Shown: positions 15,836 through 25,079, numbered from the stretch's first letter. The stretch is DNA of 64,000 nt from Tunturibacter empetritectus (GCF_040358985.1 NZ_CP132932.1:4464001-4528000), one strand, 5' to 3'. Made by a program: numbers and translations. Notes: generated by a model from the letters alone, not told the origin.

Positions 15836-16396
15836 TTACGCCTGGTGGGTTGGTCGATCGATGGGCGAAAGACTGTGGGCTTTGCGAATGGCGAGGATCT
15901 GCTTGAGGTGATGCTCGCCGTGAATGAGCTGGAACTTTCGCCACTGATTGACGTCGAGCGGGCCGAGGACTGCGTGGCTGGCAAACTTGCATTTGGTTCC
16001 AAAGAACTCTTCCGCTTCAGCGCAGAGCAGGTCGAGGTGAGCGAGATGTTCGGCGGCGGCGGTGGTGAGCTCTTCGCCGCAGAGAGGATGGGCCGTGGGA
16101 GCAGGCGTCACCATGGGCGGAGCTTTGCGTCCGTGCGGGAAGTAGCCGAGACGGATAAGCGTGTACTGGCCGAGATGTTGGGGGATGCTGGGCTTTGCGC
16201 GGGTGGGAGCTTGTTTGGCGAGTCGGGCGTTGAGAGCCAGCTCGGTGCCGGAGTAACTGAGCAGGAGATGCTCCATGATCTGCTGGATGGTCCACTTATG
16301 GGGGCGCGAGGGTGGTTGGAGCTGGGTTTGAGCGGCGTCGAGTCCGCCGAGGGAGAAGGCGATCTCGCGCTGAAGGCGATGGAGGGTTGAGTTCAT
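15836..16396 (-). CDS. DinB-like four-helix protein (DUF1569 type)
   Basis: The 186-residue protein has the DinB/YfiT layout with potential metal-binding His residues in WTIQQIMEHLLLSY and in IHGEHHLKQI, the positions used by the family's three-His site. HKWTIQQIMEHL and FQLIHGEHHLKQILAIRK are typical of the DUF1569 branch. Members include thiol-dependent transferases and many of unknown role. It is transcribed alone on the minus strand. Confidence 0.8.
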   Translation of the reverse strand: MNSTLHRLQREIAFSLGGLDAAQTQLQPPSRPHKWTIQQIMEHLLLSYSGTELALNARLAKQAPTRAKPSIPQHLGQYTLIRLGYFPHGRKAPPMVTPAPTAHPLCGEELTTAAAEHLAHLDLLCAEAEEFFGTKCKFASHAVLGPLDVNQWRKFQLIHGEHHLKQILAIRKAHSLSPIDRPTHQA

Positions 16397-16491
16397 AAGA
16401 CAGGACTACGTTACACCGGTTACAGACGTGGGGGCTAGTGTCTCTGCGGGTGTGCGGAGGAGATGGACTGGCAGGGATCTGCGGTGGCCGG

Positions 16492-17232
16492 TTACTTGAG
16501 TTGATCCAATGCCTTATGAGCTTCTTTCGCTCTTTCGCCATCGGGATCGAGCTTCAGGTAGGTCTGGAACTCGGCGATAGCCTCGTCTTTCTTCTTCATC
16601 TTTTGTGCGATCTCGGCGAGGGCGTAGTGCGCGGCTGAGTAGTCAGGCTGGGTTTTGACGGCGTCCTGGGCGCGAAGGTAGGCACCGGGAAGGTTATCGT
16701 CGCGCATATAGAACTTTGCGACTTTCAGGTCTTCGTCTACGCGCTCGTCGTCTGTTTGGACACGCTTGACCTTGGGGAGCTTGCGGTGGACGGAGCTGCC
16801 TTCGGTGCCTGGCTTCGGCATGTCGGTGTCGGGAACGGCGTCGGGGTCTGGGGTGGAGCTGGAGTCGGAGCTGCTGCTACTGCTGCTGGAGTCGTCGCCT
16901 GGAAGTCTGGGGGCGGGCGTTGTGGGAAAGGGATGCTCCTCTGCAGCTGAGGAGGGTTTTGTGGCGGGACTGGGGGAGTCGGGCGGAGGTGTTGGGGAAG
17001 AGTCTGAAGGGGTCGAAGGCTTTGCGGGGCTCCCGGGGAAGGGGAACTGTTCGGCGGTTGAGGGCTTCTTTACCGATGGCGGCGGGGAGCATGGCGTGGC
17101 GGGTTGAGATGTGTTTTGACCGGGAGCCGGGCATGGTGCGGGTGGGTTTTGCGCTGGCGTGGACTGGGCATGGCAGGCTGCGGAGAAGAGGAACACAGCG
17201 AGCGTTGCGCGGGTTTTAGAGCCGGTTGTCAT
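16492..17232 (-). CDS. Exported Pro/Ser-rich TPR protein
   Basis: The 246-residue product has an N-terminal export signal (MTTGSKTRATLAVFLFSAAC, with a Cys that could be a lipobox), a low-complexity region of about 110 residues rich in Pro, Ser and Thr that includes an eight-Ser run, and a C-terminal TPR pair (LPGAYLRAQDAVKTQPDYSAAHYALAEIAQ and DEAIAEFQTYLKLDPDGERA). The layout suits an envelope-tethered interaction module on a flexible stalk. It is divergent from the SET-domain gene. Confidence 0.75.
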   Translation of the reverse strand: MTTGSKTRATLAVFLFSAACHAQSTPAQNPPAPCPAPGQNTSQPATPCSPPPSVKKPSTAEQFPFPGSPAKPSTPSDSSPTPPPDSPSPATKPSSAAEEHPFPTTPAPRLPGDDSSSSSSSSDSSSTPDPDAVPDTDMPKPGTEGSSVHRKLPKVKRVQTDDERVDEDLKVAKFYMRDDNLPGAYLRAQDAVKTQPDYSAAHYALAEIAQKMKKKDEAIAEFQTYLKLDPDGERAKEAHKALDQLK

Positions 17233-17368
17233 GAGGTTCAGAGTTCTTATTCGGTACTTGGACGGTGTTGCGAGGTGGTTTGTTATAGTCAGCTCACCTT
17301 GGCTGTTTCTCTGCCACTATTTTAACCGTTTTATTTTTATTATTTTATTGGATGGAACTTCTTTGACT

Positions 17369-17827
17369 ATGGTTGATGGGCTAATTATTCGTTCTTCGTC
17401 GATTCATGCAGCGGGCTGTTATACCACGCGGGCGATCAAGAAAGGGAAGCGGGTCTGCGAGTATGACGGGCCGCGGTTTACTAAGGACGAGGCGGACGAC
17501 AGATATCAGGATCGGGATATTACCTACCTGTTCAGCTGCGGGGAGAATGGGTTGGTGATCGACGGGTTTGGTACGGCCATGTTTATCAATCACTCTTGCG
17601 ATCCAAACTGCGAGTCGGAGAACGTCGATGGTCGCGTGTTTGTGGTTGCGATCCGGGATATCGCCGCCGGCGAGGAGTTGACCTATGAGTACAACCTCTA
17701 CGACAGCGACGATGACGAGCAGAACTGCTATTGCGGAGCGACGAAGTGCCGGGGGACGATGTTCAGCGAGGCTGAGGTGAAGCGGCGGGCGCGGAAGGCT
17801 CGGGCTTTGGCTCGGACTGGGCGGTAG
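17369..17827 (+). CDS. SET-domain protein, eukaryote-like with post-SET cysteines
   Basis: About 152 residues from the ATG at 17369; a longer reading from 17159 overlaps the neighbouring gene and its promoter and is unlikely. It is almost only a SET domain: AAGCYTTRAIKKGKRVCEYDG at the start, the pseudoknot motif FINHSCDPNCES, GEELTYEYN, and then a post-SET-like CYCGATKCRG with three Cys that could share zinc with the NHSCDPNC Cys. SET proteins transfer methyl from S-adenosylmethionine to protein lysines. The C-terminal tail is Arg/Lys/Ala-rich. The target is unknown; the adjacent genes give no hint. An AT-rich stretch at 17318-17350 probably holds its promoter. Confidence 0.88.
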   Translation: MVDGLIIRSSSIHAAGCYTTRAIKKGKRVCEYDGPRFTKDEADDRYQDRDITYLFSCGENGLVIDGFGTAMFINHSCDPNCESENVDGRVFVVAIRDIAAGEELTYEYNLYDSDDDEQNCYCGATKCRGTMFSEAEVKRRARKARALARTGR

Positions 17828-17883
17828 ATATAACTTCAAAAGCTAAAGGCGTGCTGCGCGCACGGCGCGATCTGCCATCGAGG

Positions 17884-17902
17884 CTGACGCGCCTTCGGCG
17901 CC
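17884..17902 (+). repeat. Short repeat R3, copy 1
   Basis: CTGACGCGCCTTCGGCGCC recurs at 30117 exactly, and as a variant at 25080 (CTGATGCGCCTCGGGCGCC). It is a small GC-rich hairpin lying between genes, here ahead of dnaX. Confidence 0.5.
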
Positions 17903-17994
17903 ATTCGTTGCAGAGGATAAATGGCTGGGCGATGGGCGATACAATAGAGGCTGCGGACCGGTCGCGACAGTTGTGACTTCCCTATCTTTTCTAT

Positions 17995-20040
17995 ATGGCA
18001 TATCAGGTACTTGCTAGGAAATACCGGCCCCAGCGTTTCGTAGATGTTGCGGGACAGGACCACGTGACCGTGACGCTGATGAATGCGCTGACACAGGGCC
18101 GCATCGCGCATGGTTATATCTTTAGCGGACATCGCGGCATTGGAAAGACGACTATTGCGCGAATCCTGGCGATGGCGCTGAACTGCCGGAATGCGATTGG
18201 GTCGGCGGTGCGGCCTACGGCAGAGCCCTGCGAGGTCTGCGAGAGCTGCACGGAGATCAAAGCAGGCAATGCGGTGGATGTGATTGAGATCGACGCAGCG
18301 ACTAACCGCGGTATCGATGAGATTCGTGAGCTGCGGGATGCTGCGCGCTATCGGCCGGCTCGGGATAAGTACAAGATTTACATTCTGGATGAGGCGCACC
18401 AGATTACGGATGCGGCTTTCAATGCGCTGTTGAAGACGCTGGAAGAGCCGCCGGATCATATCGTCTTTATGATGGCGACGACGCAGCCGGAGGATATTCC
18501 GCAGACGGTGCGGTCGCGATGTCAGCACTTCAGCTTTCATGCGGTGAAGCTGGTGGACATTCTGGGTGAGTTGCGCGGCATTGCAGAGCGGGAGGGCGTA
18601 GATGCGGATGAGTCTGCGCTGAGTTTGCTGGCCGAGGCTGGCGATGGGTCGATGCGCGATGCGCTGTCGATTATGGACCAGGCGATTGCGAGCGCACCGG
18701 TGGAAGACGGGCGAGCGCGGCTGGATGCGGGACAGATTCGGGAGCTGATGGGGACGGTTCCAAATGCGGTGTTTGAGCGGATACTCGAGGCGGTAGATGG
18801 AAATCGCAGCGCAGAGGTGATTACGGTTGCGAACCAGTTGCTGGATGCGGGAAACTCTCCGGCGCAGCTGGCACGGCAGTTTGTGAGGTATCTGCGGAAT
18901 GCAGTGATTGCAAAGATTGCGGGGATCGGCGTGGATGGGGCCGGTGCGGATGGGGTTGCGGGGGAACTGCTGCAGATCTCGGCCGATGAGCAGCGGCGTG
19001 CTGGGCGGTCGGCTGCGTTGTTCGGCGAAGAAGAGCTGACGCGATTTTTGCAGGTGATGCTGAGGACGTTTGATGAGTTGGGATATCGGCAGGAGCAGCG
19101 GTTTCACTTCGAACTGGGACTGTTGAAACTGGTGCATCTGCGGCGGCTGTTGCCGATTGAAGAGGTGTTGAGCCAGTTCCCTGTTGGCGGCGGCTCGCGG
19201 CCTGGCCCGGGTGTGGCGACGGCGAGGACGGTGAGCTCGGCTTCCGCGCCTGCCAGGGGTCCGGTGAGCGGAGCTGCGACGGCGCGGGTGTTGGAGACGA
19301 GCACAACGGTGGCGAGCGCCAGACCGGCGTTTTCTCCGTTTGAAAAAGACCAGAGTAGAAATCGATTTGATGAGAAGGCGGTAGCGGCTGCACCGGTTGC
19401 AGTTTTGCCTGTGGCTCCTGTTGTGTCGATCGTTGCGCCGATGCCTATGCGTGTGGCTGTTCCGACACCAGCACCCGTGGCGACTCCTGCGGAGATGGTG
19501 CTGACTGACGGTGATGTGCTCGGAGCTGCGCTGATGGAGACTGGGGATTTGGCGGAGACGGCAGTTGTGGCTTTGCCGGTGTTCGTGCCGATTGAAGAAG
19601 CGGTGGCACAGAGTGCGGGCAGCTCTGATATGCAACCGACTTCGTTACATTCTTCGGAAGAGCTGCAGAGGGTGGCTGTTGATGCGTCGTCGGCTGCAAA
19701 GAATCAGGCGACAGCAGCGGATGCTCTGGCGGATGCAGAGTGGACCGTAACGGAGAACGAAATTCGGGTGCAGACGGAGCTTTCAAAGACGATGCTGCCG
19801 ATGGTGATCAACGCGGAGGCAGAGAAGCTGGTAAAGACTGCACTGCGAGGTGCAGGTGCTGGAGCGTTGAAGCTGGTGCTACTGCCGGGCGTGAAGAGTG
19901 CTGACAGCGCAAAAAAGCCGAGGGCAGCGAAGAGTGGAAGCGTTCAGGCAAAGGCGTTGGAGCATCCAATTGTGCAGAGGGCGCAGACGTTGTTCAATGC
20001 CGAGGTTCGGAATGTGATCGATCTGCGGGATAACGATTAG
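17995..20040 (+). CDS. dnaX: DNA polymerase III subunit gamma/tau
   Basis: The 681-residue clamp-loader ATPase has MAYQVLARKYRPQRFVDVAGQ at the start, Walker A GHRGIGKT at residues 45-52, the zinc cysteines C64, C79, C82 and C85, Walker B ILDEAH at 130-135 and the SRC arginine-finger region. Domain III ends near residue 410. The rest is a low-complexity Ala/Pro/Val linker and a C-terminal domain expected to bind DnaE and DnaB. It loads the sliding clamp in the cytosol. It starts the conserved dnaX-ybaB-recR operon. An A5 run near codon 450 could allow slippage but is weak. Confidence 0.97.
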   Translation: MAYQVLARKYRPQRFVDVAGQDHVTVTLMNALTQGRIAHGYIFSGHRGIGKTTIARILAMALNCRNAIGSAVRPTAEPCEVCESCTEIKAGNAVDVIEIDAATNRGIDEIRELRDAARYRPARDKYKIYILDEAHQITDAAFNALLKTLEEPPDHIVFMMATTQPEDIPQTVRSRCQHFSFHAVKLVDILGELRGIAEREGVDADESALSLLAEAGDGSMRDALSIMDQAIASAPVEDGRARLDAGQIRELMGTVPNAVFERILEAVDGNRSAEVITVANQLLDAGNSPAQLARQFVRYLRNAVIAKIAGIGVDGAGADGVAGELLQISADEQRRAGRSAALFGEEELTRFLQVMLRTFDELGYRQEQRFHFELGLLKLVHLRRLLPIEEVLSQFPVGGGSRPGPGVATARTVSSASAPARGPVSGAATARVLETSTTVASARPAFSPFEKDQSRNRFDEKAVAAAPVAVLPVAPVVSIVAPMPMRVAVPTPAPVATPAEMVLTDGDVLGAALMETGDLAETAVVALPVFVPIEEAVAQSAGSSDMQPTSLHSSEELQRVAVDASSAAKNQATAADALADAEWTVTENEIRVQTELSKTMLPMVINAEAEKLVKTALRGAGAGALKLVLLPGVKSADSAKKPRAAKSGSVQAKALEHPIVQRAQTLFNAEVRNVIDLRDND

Positions 20041-20067
20041 GCACGAAGAGCAGGTTTGGGGGTGAGG

Positions 20068-20400
20068 ATGGATTTTTCTGATCTGGGTAAGATGAAAGAG
20101 ATGATGGGGCAGGCGAAGCTGATGCAGGAGCAGATGGAGAAGAAGCTCGCTGCGACGGTGGTGGAAGCTTCAAGCGGCGGCGGGGTGGTGACGGTGCGGA
20201 TGAATGGCAAGAAGGAAGTCCTTCGGGTAAAGATTGAGTCGACTGCGATGGGAAGTTCGGCAAGCGATCTGGAGTTGCTGGAGGATCTGATTGCGGCGGC
20301 GGTGAATGAGGCGGGGCGGCGGGCCGATGAGGCGATGAAGTCGAGCGTGGCCGGAATGATGGGTGGGCTGGGCCTGCCGGATCTGCCGGGGTTGGGCTAG
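20068..20400 (+). CDS. ybaB: YbaB/EbfC family nucleoid-associated protein
   Basis: About 110 residues from the ATG at 20068 (a TTG at 20056 adds four). The core is typical: MDFSDLGKMKEMMGQAKLMQEQMEKKL, then VRMNGKKEVLRVKIES and DLELLEDLIAAAVNEAGRRADE, ending with a Gly/Leu-rich tail. The dimer binds DNA as a nucleoid-associated factor. It lies 27 bases after dnaX and directly abuts recR, which is the usual operon order. Confidence 0.95.
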   Translation: MDFSDLGKMKEMMGQAKLMQEQMEKKLAATVVEASSGGGVVTVRMNGKKEVLRVKIESTAMGSSASDLELLEDLIAAAVNEAGRRADEAMKSSVAGMMGGLGLPDLPGLG

Positions 20401-21024
20401 GTGGCTGGTTCGTTCCATGCAGCGCCGAGCCGCTTTGCGGAGCCGATGTCGCGGCTGATCGAGGAGTTGAGGAAGCTCCCTGGAATTGGAAGCAAGAGTG
20501 CGCAGCGGCTGGCGTTTCATGTGCTGCGGTCCTCGGCGGAGGATGCCGAGGCTTTGTCAGTTGCGATCCGTGAGTTGAAGCTGCATCTGCGGCTGTGCTC
20601 AGTCTGCAACAACATCACCGACGTCGATCCTTGTGGATATTGCACGAGTCCGGTGCGGAATCAGCGGGTGGTTTGCGTGGTGGAAGAGCCTACCAATATT
20701 GCGACGATTGAGAAGACGCGGAGTTATCACGGGGTGTATCACGTGCTGCATGGGACGCTGTCGCCGATTGGTGGAGTGGGCCCGGAGCAGTTGCGAATTG
20801 CGAATCTGCTGACCCGGTTGGCGGAGGTGGATGAGGTGATCCTTGCGACTTCGCCGACGACTGAGGGCGAGGCGACGGCTGGGTATCTTGCGCTGGAGTT
20901 GCGCAAGACAAAGGGCGAGGTAAAGGTGACGCGGATTGCTACGGGAGTCCCGGCGGGGAGCGATATTGAATACGCCGATGAAGTGACGATGACACGAGCG
21001 ATGGAGGGACGGCGCGAGTTCTAG
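20401..21024 (+). CDS. recR: Recombination mediator RecR
   Basis: The 207-residue protein has the helix-hairpin-helix [20 protein letters not shown], the zinc finger [16 protein letters not shown], and the Toprim domain beginning [16 protein letters not shown] with GVGPEQL and [13 protein letters not shown]. The C terminus [28 protein letters not shown] is canonical. It acts with RecF and RecO to load RecA on gapped DNA. The GTG start sits immediately after the ybaB stop, so translation is coupled. Confidence 0.97.
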   Translation: MAGSFHAAPSRFAEPMSRLIEELRKLPGIGSKSAQRLAFHVLRSSAEDAEALSVAIRELKLHLRLCSVCNNITDVDPCGYCTSPVRNQRVVCVVEEPTNIATIEKTRSYHGVYHVLHGTLSPIGGVGPEQLRIANLLTRLAEVDEVILATSPTTEGEATAGYLALELRKTKGEVKVTRIATGVPAGSDIEYADEVTMTRAMEGRREF

Positions 21025-21122
21025 CTGCATGACCTGAGATGATTTGCTTGTGTGGCTCGTTTTCTTGAGTGAACTCGCCTTCTTTGTCGCTCCCAAGATT
21101 AAGAATCGCTGAATGCCTCGTC

Positions 21123-21146
21123 AACACTGTGTAACAAGGCAGTGTT
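21123..21146. promoter_or_regulatory. Inverted repeat just before the phosphatase start
   Basis: AACACTG and CAGTGTT flank a 10-base spacer and end 11 bases before the ATG at 21158. It could be an operator or an mRNA hairpin limiting translation. The next bases (ATAAAAACAGT) contain no usual ribosome binding site, which makes a control role conceivable. Confidence 0.3.
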
Positions 21147-21157
21147 ATAAAAACAGT

Positions 21158-22174
21158 ATGACTGTGAATAACGCGCTGTCCCGCCGCGGCTTTCTTCGAC
21201 AGAGTTTTGCTTTTAGTGCGCTAGCCGGGCTTGGCAGTTTACCTTCTTTGGCTGGTGCGAAACCTGCGGGGTCCCGGGGTGGGTCGCGGTTGTTGATGGT
21301 GGGGGATTGGGGTTATGAGGACTTCCAGGCCCAGAGCCGCGTGGCCGCTGCGATGCAGGCGTATGTGCGGGAGCAGGGGTTCAGGACCGAGGGGCTGCTT
21401 ATGCTGGGGGATAACTGGTATGGGCCGTTGCCGGGCGGGGTGAAAGACCCGCGGTGGAAGACGCAGTTTGAGGAGATGTATCCGAAGAGCGTGTTCGACT
21501 GTCAGGCGTATGCAATTCCGGGCAACCATGACTACCAGACGATGCCGGCGAGCAAGGTGGCGGCGGAGCTAGAGTATGCGAAGGCAGGTAGGACGCGGTG
21601 GACGATGCCTTCGCTCTGGTACAGCTTTGAGTTTCCGGCGAAGAAGCCGTTGATGACGGTGATTGCGCTGGACAGCAACATGCCGCACGAGGACGGCAAG
21701 CCGAACAAAGGAGAGAACTTTACCTTGACTCCAGCGCAGCAGGCGGATCAGTTGACCTGGCTGGCGGCGGAGTTGGAGAAGCCAAGGACGACTCCGTTTC
21801 TTATTGTGATGGGGCATCATCCGATCTTTTCGAATGGGCCGCATGGGGATCATAAGGTGCTGGTTCGGGACTGGGAGCCGCTACTAAGGAAGCATAAAGC
21901 TCATATGTATCTGGCCGGGCATGATCATGATATGCAGCATCTGGAGTTTGAGGGGCATCCTACTTCGTTTGTGTTGTCCGGTGGGGGTGGCGCGGACTTG
22001 TATCCTCTTGTGATTGATGAGGCTCAGCGTGGGCCTTATGCGCAGCGGGTTTATGGGTTCAGCGATCTTGAGGTTACTCCGGAGACGCTTACGCTGAGGC
22101 ATCTGGATGAGAAGGGGCGGTTGATCCACGCGTTTACTAAGAAGGTGGATGGGACGGTTACTAACTTCGCTTGA
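21158..22174 (+). CDS. Tat-exported metallophosphoesterase (acid-phosphatase type)
   Basis: About 338 residues from the ATG at 21158. A twin-arginine signal (SRRGFLRQSF at residues 8-17, then a hydrophobic stretch to AGA) marks export in folded form. The calcineurin-like metal motifs appear in order: GDWG, GDNWYGPL, GNHDY, GHHPIF and GHDHD, the set seen in purple and tartrate-resistant acid phosphatases. A dinuclear metal phosphatase in the periplasm is the likely activity; the substrate is unknown. It converges on gpmI, and an R1 repeat lies between the stops. Confidence 0.9.
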   Translation: MTVNNALSRRGFLRQSFAFSALAGLGSLPSLAGAKPAGSRGGSRLLMVGDWGYEDFQAQSRVAAAMQAYVREQGFRTEGLLMLGDNWYGPLPGGVKDPRWKTQFEEMYPKSVFDCQAYAIPGNHDYQTMPASKVAAELEYAKAGRTRWTMPSLWYSFEFPAKKPLMTVIALDSNMPHEDGKPNKGENFTLTPAQQADQLTWLAAELEKPRTTPFLIVMGHHPIFSNGPHGDHKVLVRDWEPLLRKHKAHMYLAGHDHDMQHLEFEGHPTSFVLSGGGGADLYPLVIDEAQRGPYAQRVYGFSDLEVTPETLTLRHLDEKGRLIHAFTKKVDGTVTNFA

Positions 22175-22199
22175 ATACTGCTTGCGCTTCGCGCCGTAT

Positions 22200-22296
22200 C
22201 GTCCTGCCGGACGGGCTCCCTGCGCGGGAGGCGGTCACTTCGTGACGTGTGTACCGGTCTCGATGGGTTAGGAGTGTGGGTCCTCCCTTTGGTCGG
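22200..22296 (+). repeat. Repeat R1, copy B (full)
   Basis: CGTCCTGCCGGACGGGCTCC, CTGCGCGGGAGGCGG, TCACTTCGTGACG and the far end GGTCCTCCCTTTGGTCGG make a complete unit. It fills the gap between the convergent phosphatase and gpmI genes, so it may act as a 3' end or terminator element for both. Confidence 0.85.
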
Positions 22297-22303
22297 AAGA
22301 AAA

Positions 22304-23926
22304 TTAGTCGGCATTAGGTTTTGCGCGGAGGTTGCCGCCGGTCATTTGGTTGGGTTGTTCTACGTTTAGCAGCGACAGGATAGTGGGGGAGATGTCGCGC
22401 AGGCTGCCGCCTTCGCGCATGGTTGGCTTGTTGCCGTCTTTGGTGATGTAGAGGAAGGGTACGGGGTTGGTGGTGTGGGCCGTGTGCGGGCCGCCGGTTG
22501 CGGGGTCGATGAGCATCTCGGCGTTGCCGTGGTCGGCGGTGACCAGAAGCGAGCCGCCGCGTTGTTTGATGGCTTGATAGATGCGGCCTAGTTGGGTGTC
22601 CACGGTTTCGACGGCGCGGATGGTGGGCTCCATCTTGCCGGAGTGGCCAACCATGTCGGCGTTGGCGAAGTTGACGATGATGACGTCGAAGGCGGTGTCG
22701 TTGACGGCTTTGAGGACGGCATCGGCGATGCCTGCGGCGGACATCTCGGGGGCGAGGTCGTAGGTGGCTACCTTTTGCGAGTCGACGAGGGCGCGGTCTT
22801 CGCCGGGGAAGGGCTTTTCGATGCCGCCGTTGAAGAAGTAGGTGACGTGGGCGTATTTCTCGGTCTCGGCTACGCGGAGGTTGCGGAGGTTGGCCTGGGA
22901 CATGAGGTTGGCTAGGAGATTGTCCATCGACTCGGCGGGGATGACGATGGGGAGTTTGAAGTTTTTGTCGTACTGGGTCATGCAGACGTAGTGGAGGTTG
23001 GAGGGGATGAGGTCGAGGGGGATCTCGGCGTCGAGTTCGGCGGCTTTGGGGAGTTGATGGCCCTGGCTGCCGATGGGGTCGGCGGTAAGGCCGGACTTGC
23101 GGGTGAGGACGCGGGTGATCTGGCGGACGCGGTCGGCGCGATAGTTGAAGTTGATGACGACGTCTTCGTCGCGGATGAGGGCGATGGGGTCGCCTTCTGA
23201 GTTAGTGCAGGTGAAGGGTGGGATGAACTCGTCGGTAATGCCGCTGTTGTAGAGGTCCTTGATTCGAAGGAGTGGGTCAGGGTAGGTGCCGCCTTCGGGG
23301 TGGCCGGTAACGAGGGCGTCAAAGGCCTGGTGCTCCTTCTCCCAGCGGCAGTCGCGGTCCATGGCGTAGTAGCGGCCGCTGACGGAGGCGATGTGGCCGA
23401 TGCCGGCTTCGCGGAGGGTCTGCTGGAGTAGTTCTAAGTAGCCGAGGCCGCTGGTAGGCATGGTGTCGCGGCCATCCATAAAGGCGTGGATGTAGACGCG
23501 GGTGAGCCTATGCCGGGCGGCCATGCGGATGAGGGCGTCGAGGTGGCGCTGGTGGGAGTGGACGCCGCCGTCGGAGAGGAGGCCGATGAGGTGGAGTGCT
23601 CTTCCCTTCTGGGCTGTCAGCTCATAGGCGCGGACGAGCGTGGGGTCGGTGTAGAGGCTGCCGTCGAGGATCGCGGTGTCGATGCGGGTCATGTCCATGC
23701 GGACGATGCGGCCGGCACCCAGGTTGAGGTGGCCGACTTCGCTGTTGCCCATCTGGCCGTCGGGGAGGCCGACGAAGTGTTCGCTGGCGCGGAGGAGAGT
23801 GTTGGGGTAGTCGCGGAGGAGCGCGTCGTAGGTGGGTTTGCGGGCCTGGGCGATGGCGTTGCCGTGGGTCTCGGCGCGGTAACCCCATCCGTCGAGGATG
23901 GTGAGGACTACAGGTGCTTTGGGCAT
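22304..23926 (-). CDS. gpmI: 2,3-bisphosphoglycerate-independent phosphoglycerate mutase
   Basis: The 540-residue cytosolic enzyme interconverts 3- and 2-phosphoglycerate using two Mn ions and a phosphoserine. [10 protein letters not shown] gives the first metal Asp, [14 protein letters not shown] carries the nucleophile S62, and later FINHADMVGH-type ([12 protein letters not shown]) and TADHGNAEM motifs complete the metal site. Phosphate-binding [13 protein letters not shown] is intact. The length is typical. Its glycolytic neighbour enolase is encoded 2.1 kb further on, on the same strand but not in the same operon. Confidence 0.97.
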   Translation of the reverse strand: MPKAPVVLTILDGWGYRAETHGNAIAQARKPTYDALLRDYPNTLLRASEHFVGLPDGQMGNSEVGHLNLGAGRIVRMDMTRIDTAILDGSLYTDPTLVRAYELTAQKGRALHLIGLLSDGGVHSHQRHLDALIRMAARHRLTRVYIHAFMDGRDTMPTSGLGYLELLQQTLREAGIGHIASVSGRYYAMDRDCRWEKEHQAFDALVTGHPEGGTYPDPLLRIKDLYNSGITDEFIPPFTCTNSEGDPIALIRDEDVVINFNYRADRVRQITRVLTRKSGLTADPIGSQGHQLPKAAELDAEIPLDLIPSNLHYVCMTQYDKNFKLPIVIPAESMDNLLANLMSQANLRNLRVAETEKYAHVTYFFNGGIEKPFPGEDRALVDSQKVATYDLAPEMSAAGIADAVLKAVNDTAFDVIIVNFANADMVGHSGKMEPTIRAVETVDTQLGRIYQAIKQRGGSLLVTADHGNAEMLIDPATGGPHTAHTTNPVPFLYITKDGNKPTMREGGSLRDISPTILSLLNVEQPNQMTGGNLRAKPNAD

Positions 23927-24207
23927 GATGGGCTTGTCTCTCGCGGATGGTTGTGGGTTCGAGGCTCGTGGTCAGGATATCAACAAAGCCGGGGAGTGTT
24001 GATTCGGGGATCGGCGTTTGAACTGGCAGCGGCAAATGCTTGTTTCGACCGTGGCACTCACGATGGTGTTATTAGCGCCTTTCCTCAGGATGACACCACC
24101 TCTTTGGGTTGGCAAAAAAGAGAACCGGTAACGACGAACAGCAGTTTTTTCACTTCGCGAAACAAAAATCTCGTTCCTGTCGAAAGGACAGTTCTTCGGG
24201 GAGTTCC

Positions 24208-25044
24208 GTGAGTAACGCGGGGGGTTACAATCACGAGGGTGGTTCGTTGGGTGGATATGCGATGAAGTCTTCTCAAGAGGATGCGGCAGCGGTGGACCGA
24301 ACTCCTCGGCGAATGGAGCTGCCAGGGCTGCAGGGTGTTGACCTGCATGCGGAGTATCACTCGGTGCGGACGGGCGGAGACTTTTTTGATGCGGTGGACC
24401 TTGGCTCGCATGTGATCTTTCTGCTGACCGATATTGCGGGCACCAAAGAAGCAACGCAACCGATTGCGGCCGAGGTTCAGAGGATCTTTCGCGGGAGCGC
24501 TACAGAGCTGCTGGGGCCGGCTGGCACGAATGTGATGGATGCTACGGCTCAGCTGGCGCAGGCGGTGAACCATGCGTTGATCCGGGCGGCGAAGGGAGTT
24601 CGATTTTCCCCGACCTTTCTGGGTTGCTACGATGTGTCGCTTGGGGTTCTTGCCTATGTGAATGCGGGTGGCCTGACGGCGGTGTTTCATGACGCGGAGG
24701 GTGCGCGAATTCTGCCGAGCGAATCGGCTCCGCTGGGTCTGTTTACGCACCTGACGCATGAGCCTGTGATGCAGGCGTTTGAGCCAGGGGCAAAGCTGCT
24801 GCTGGTGACCAAGGGTGTAATGGAGACGCAGCATGGACGGACGCACTTTGGGGTAGAGCGTCTGATTCCGCTGCTGGATGAGACCCAAACCCAATCGGCG
24901 ACGGAGATTTGCCGCGCGGCGTTGAAGGCGGCCGAGGAATTCAAGCGGGTTCCCTGGTATAGGGGGCTCAATCCCTTTGGGCCGCGACGGGACGATGAGG
25001 ATCTGACTGCGCTTGCGCTGGTGAGGCACGCCAAAGCGGGTTAG
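24208..25044 (+). CDS. SpoIIE/PP2C-type protein phosphatase with altered metal motif
   Basis: About 278 residues from the GTG at 24208, chosen because GGGGAG stands four bases before it; an ATG at 24262 is the alternative. It is a lone PPM-fold domain of the RsbU/SpoIIE type: RTGGDFFDAV, LLTDIAGTKEA, LAYVNAGGLTAVF, and the last acidic motif DDEDLTALALV. The metal motif that normally reads TDGVxE is VTKGVMET here, so one metal Asp is Lys. Such proteins dephosphorylate anti-anti-sigma factors; activity here is uncertain because of that change. No sensor domain or membrane segment is present. Confidence 0.82.
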   Translation: MSNAGGYNHEGGSLGGYAMKSSQEDAAAVDRTPRRMELPGLQGVDLHAEYHSVRTGGDFFDAVDLGSHVIFLLTDIAGTKEATQPIAAEVQRIFRGSATELLGPAGTNVMDATAQLAQAVNHALIRAAKGVRFSPTFLGCYDVSLGVLAYVNAGGLTAVFHDAEGARILPSESAPLGLFTHLTHEPVMQAFEPGAKLLLVTKGVMETQHGRTHFGVERLIPLLDETQTQSATEICRAALKAAEEFKRVPWYRGLNPFGPRRDDEDLTALALVRHAKAG

Positions 25045-25079
25045 GGTGCGGTGGTTCGATGGAAATGCTCACAGCGAGC

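Noticed and set aside
17836-19635. 599-codon minus-strand open frame opposite dnaX
   Set aside because: The product is Arg/His/Gln-rich low-complexity sequence of the kind created opposite high-GC genes. dnaX is certain.
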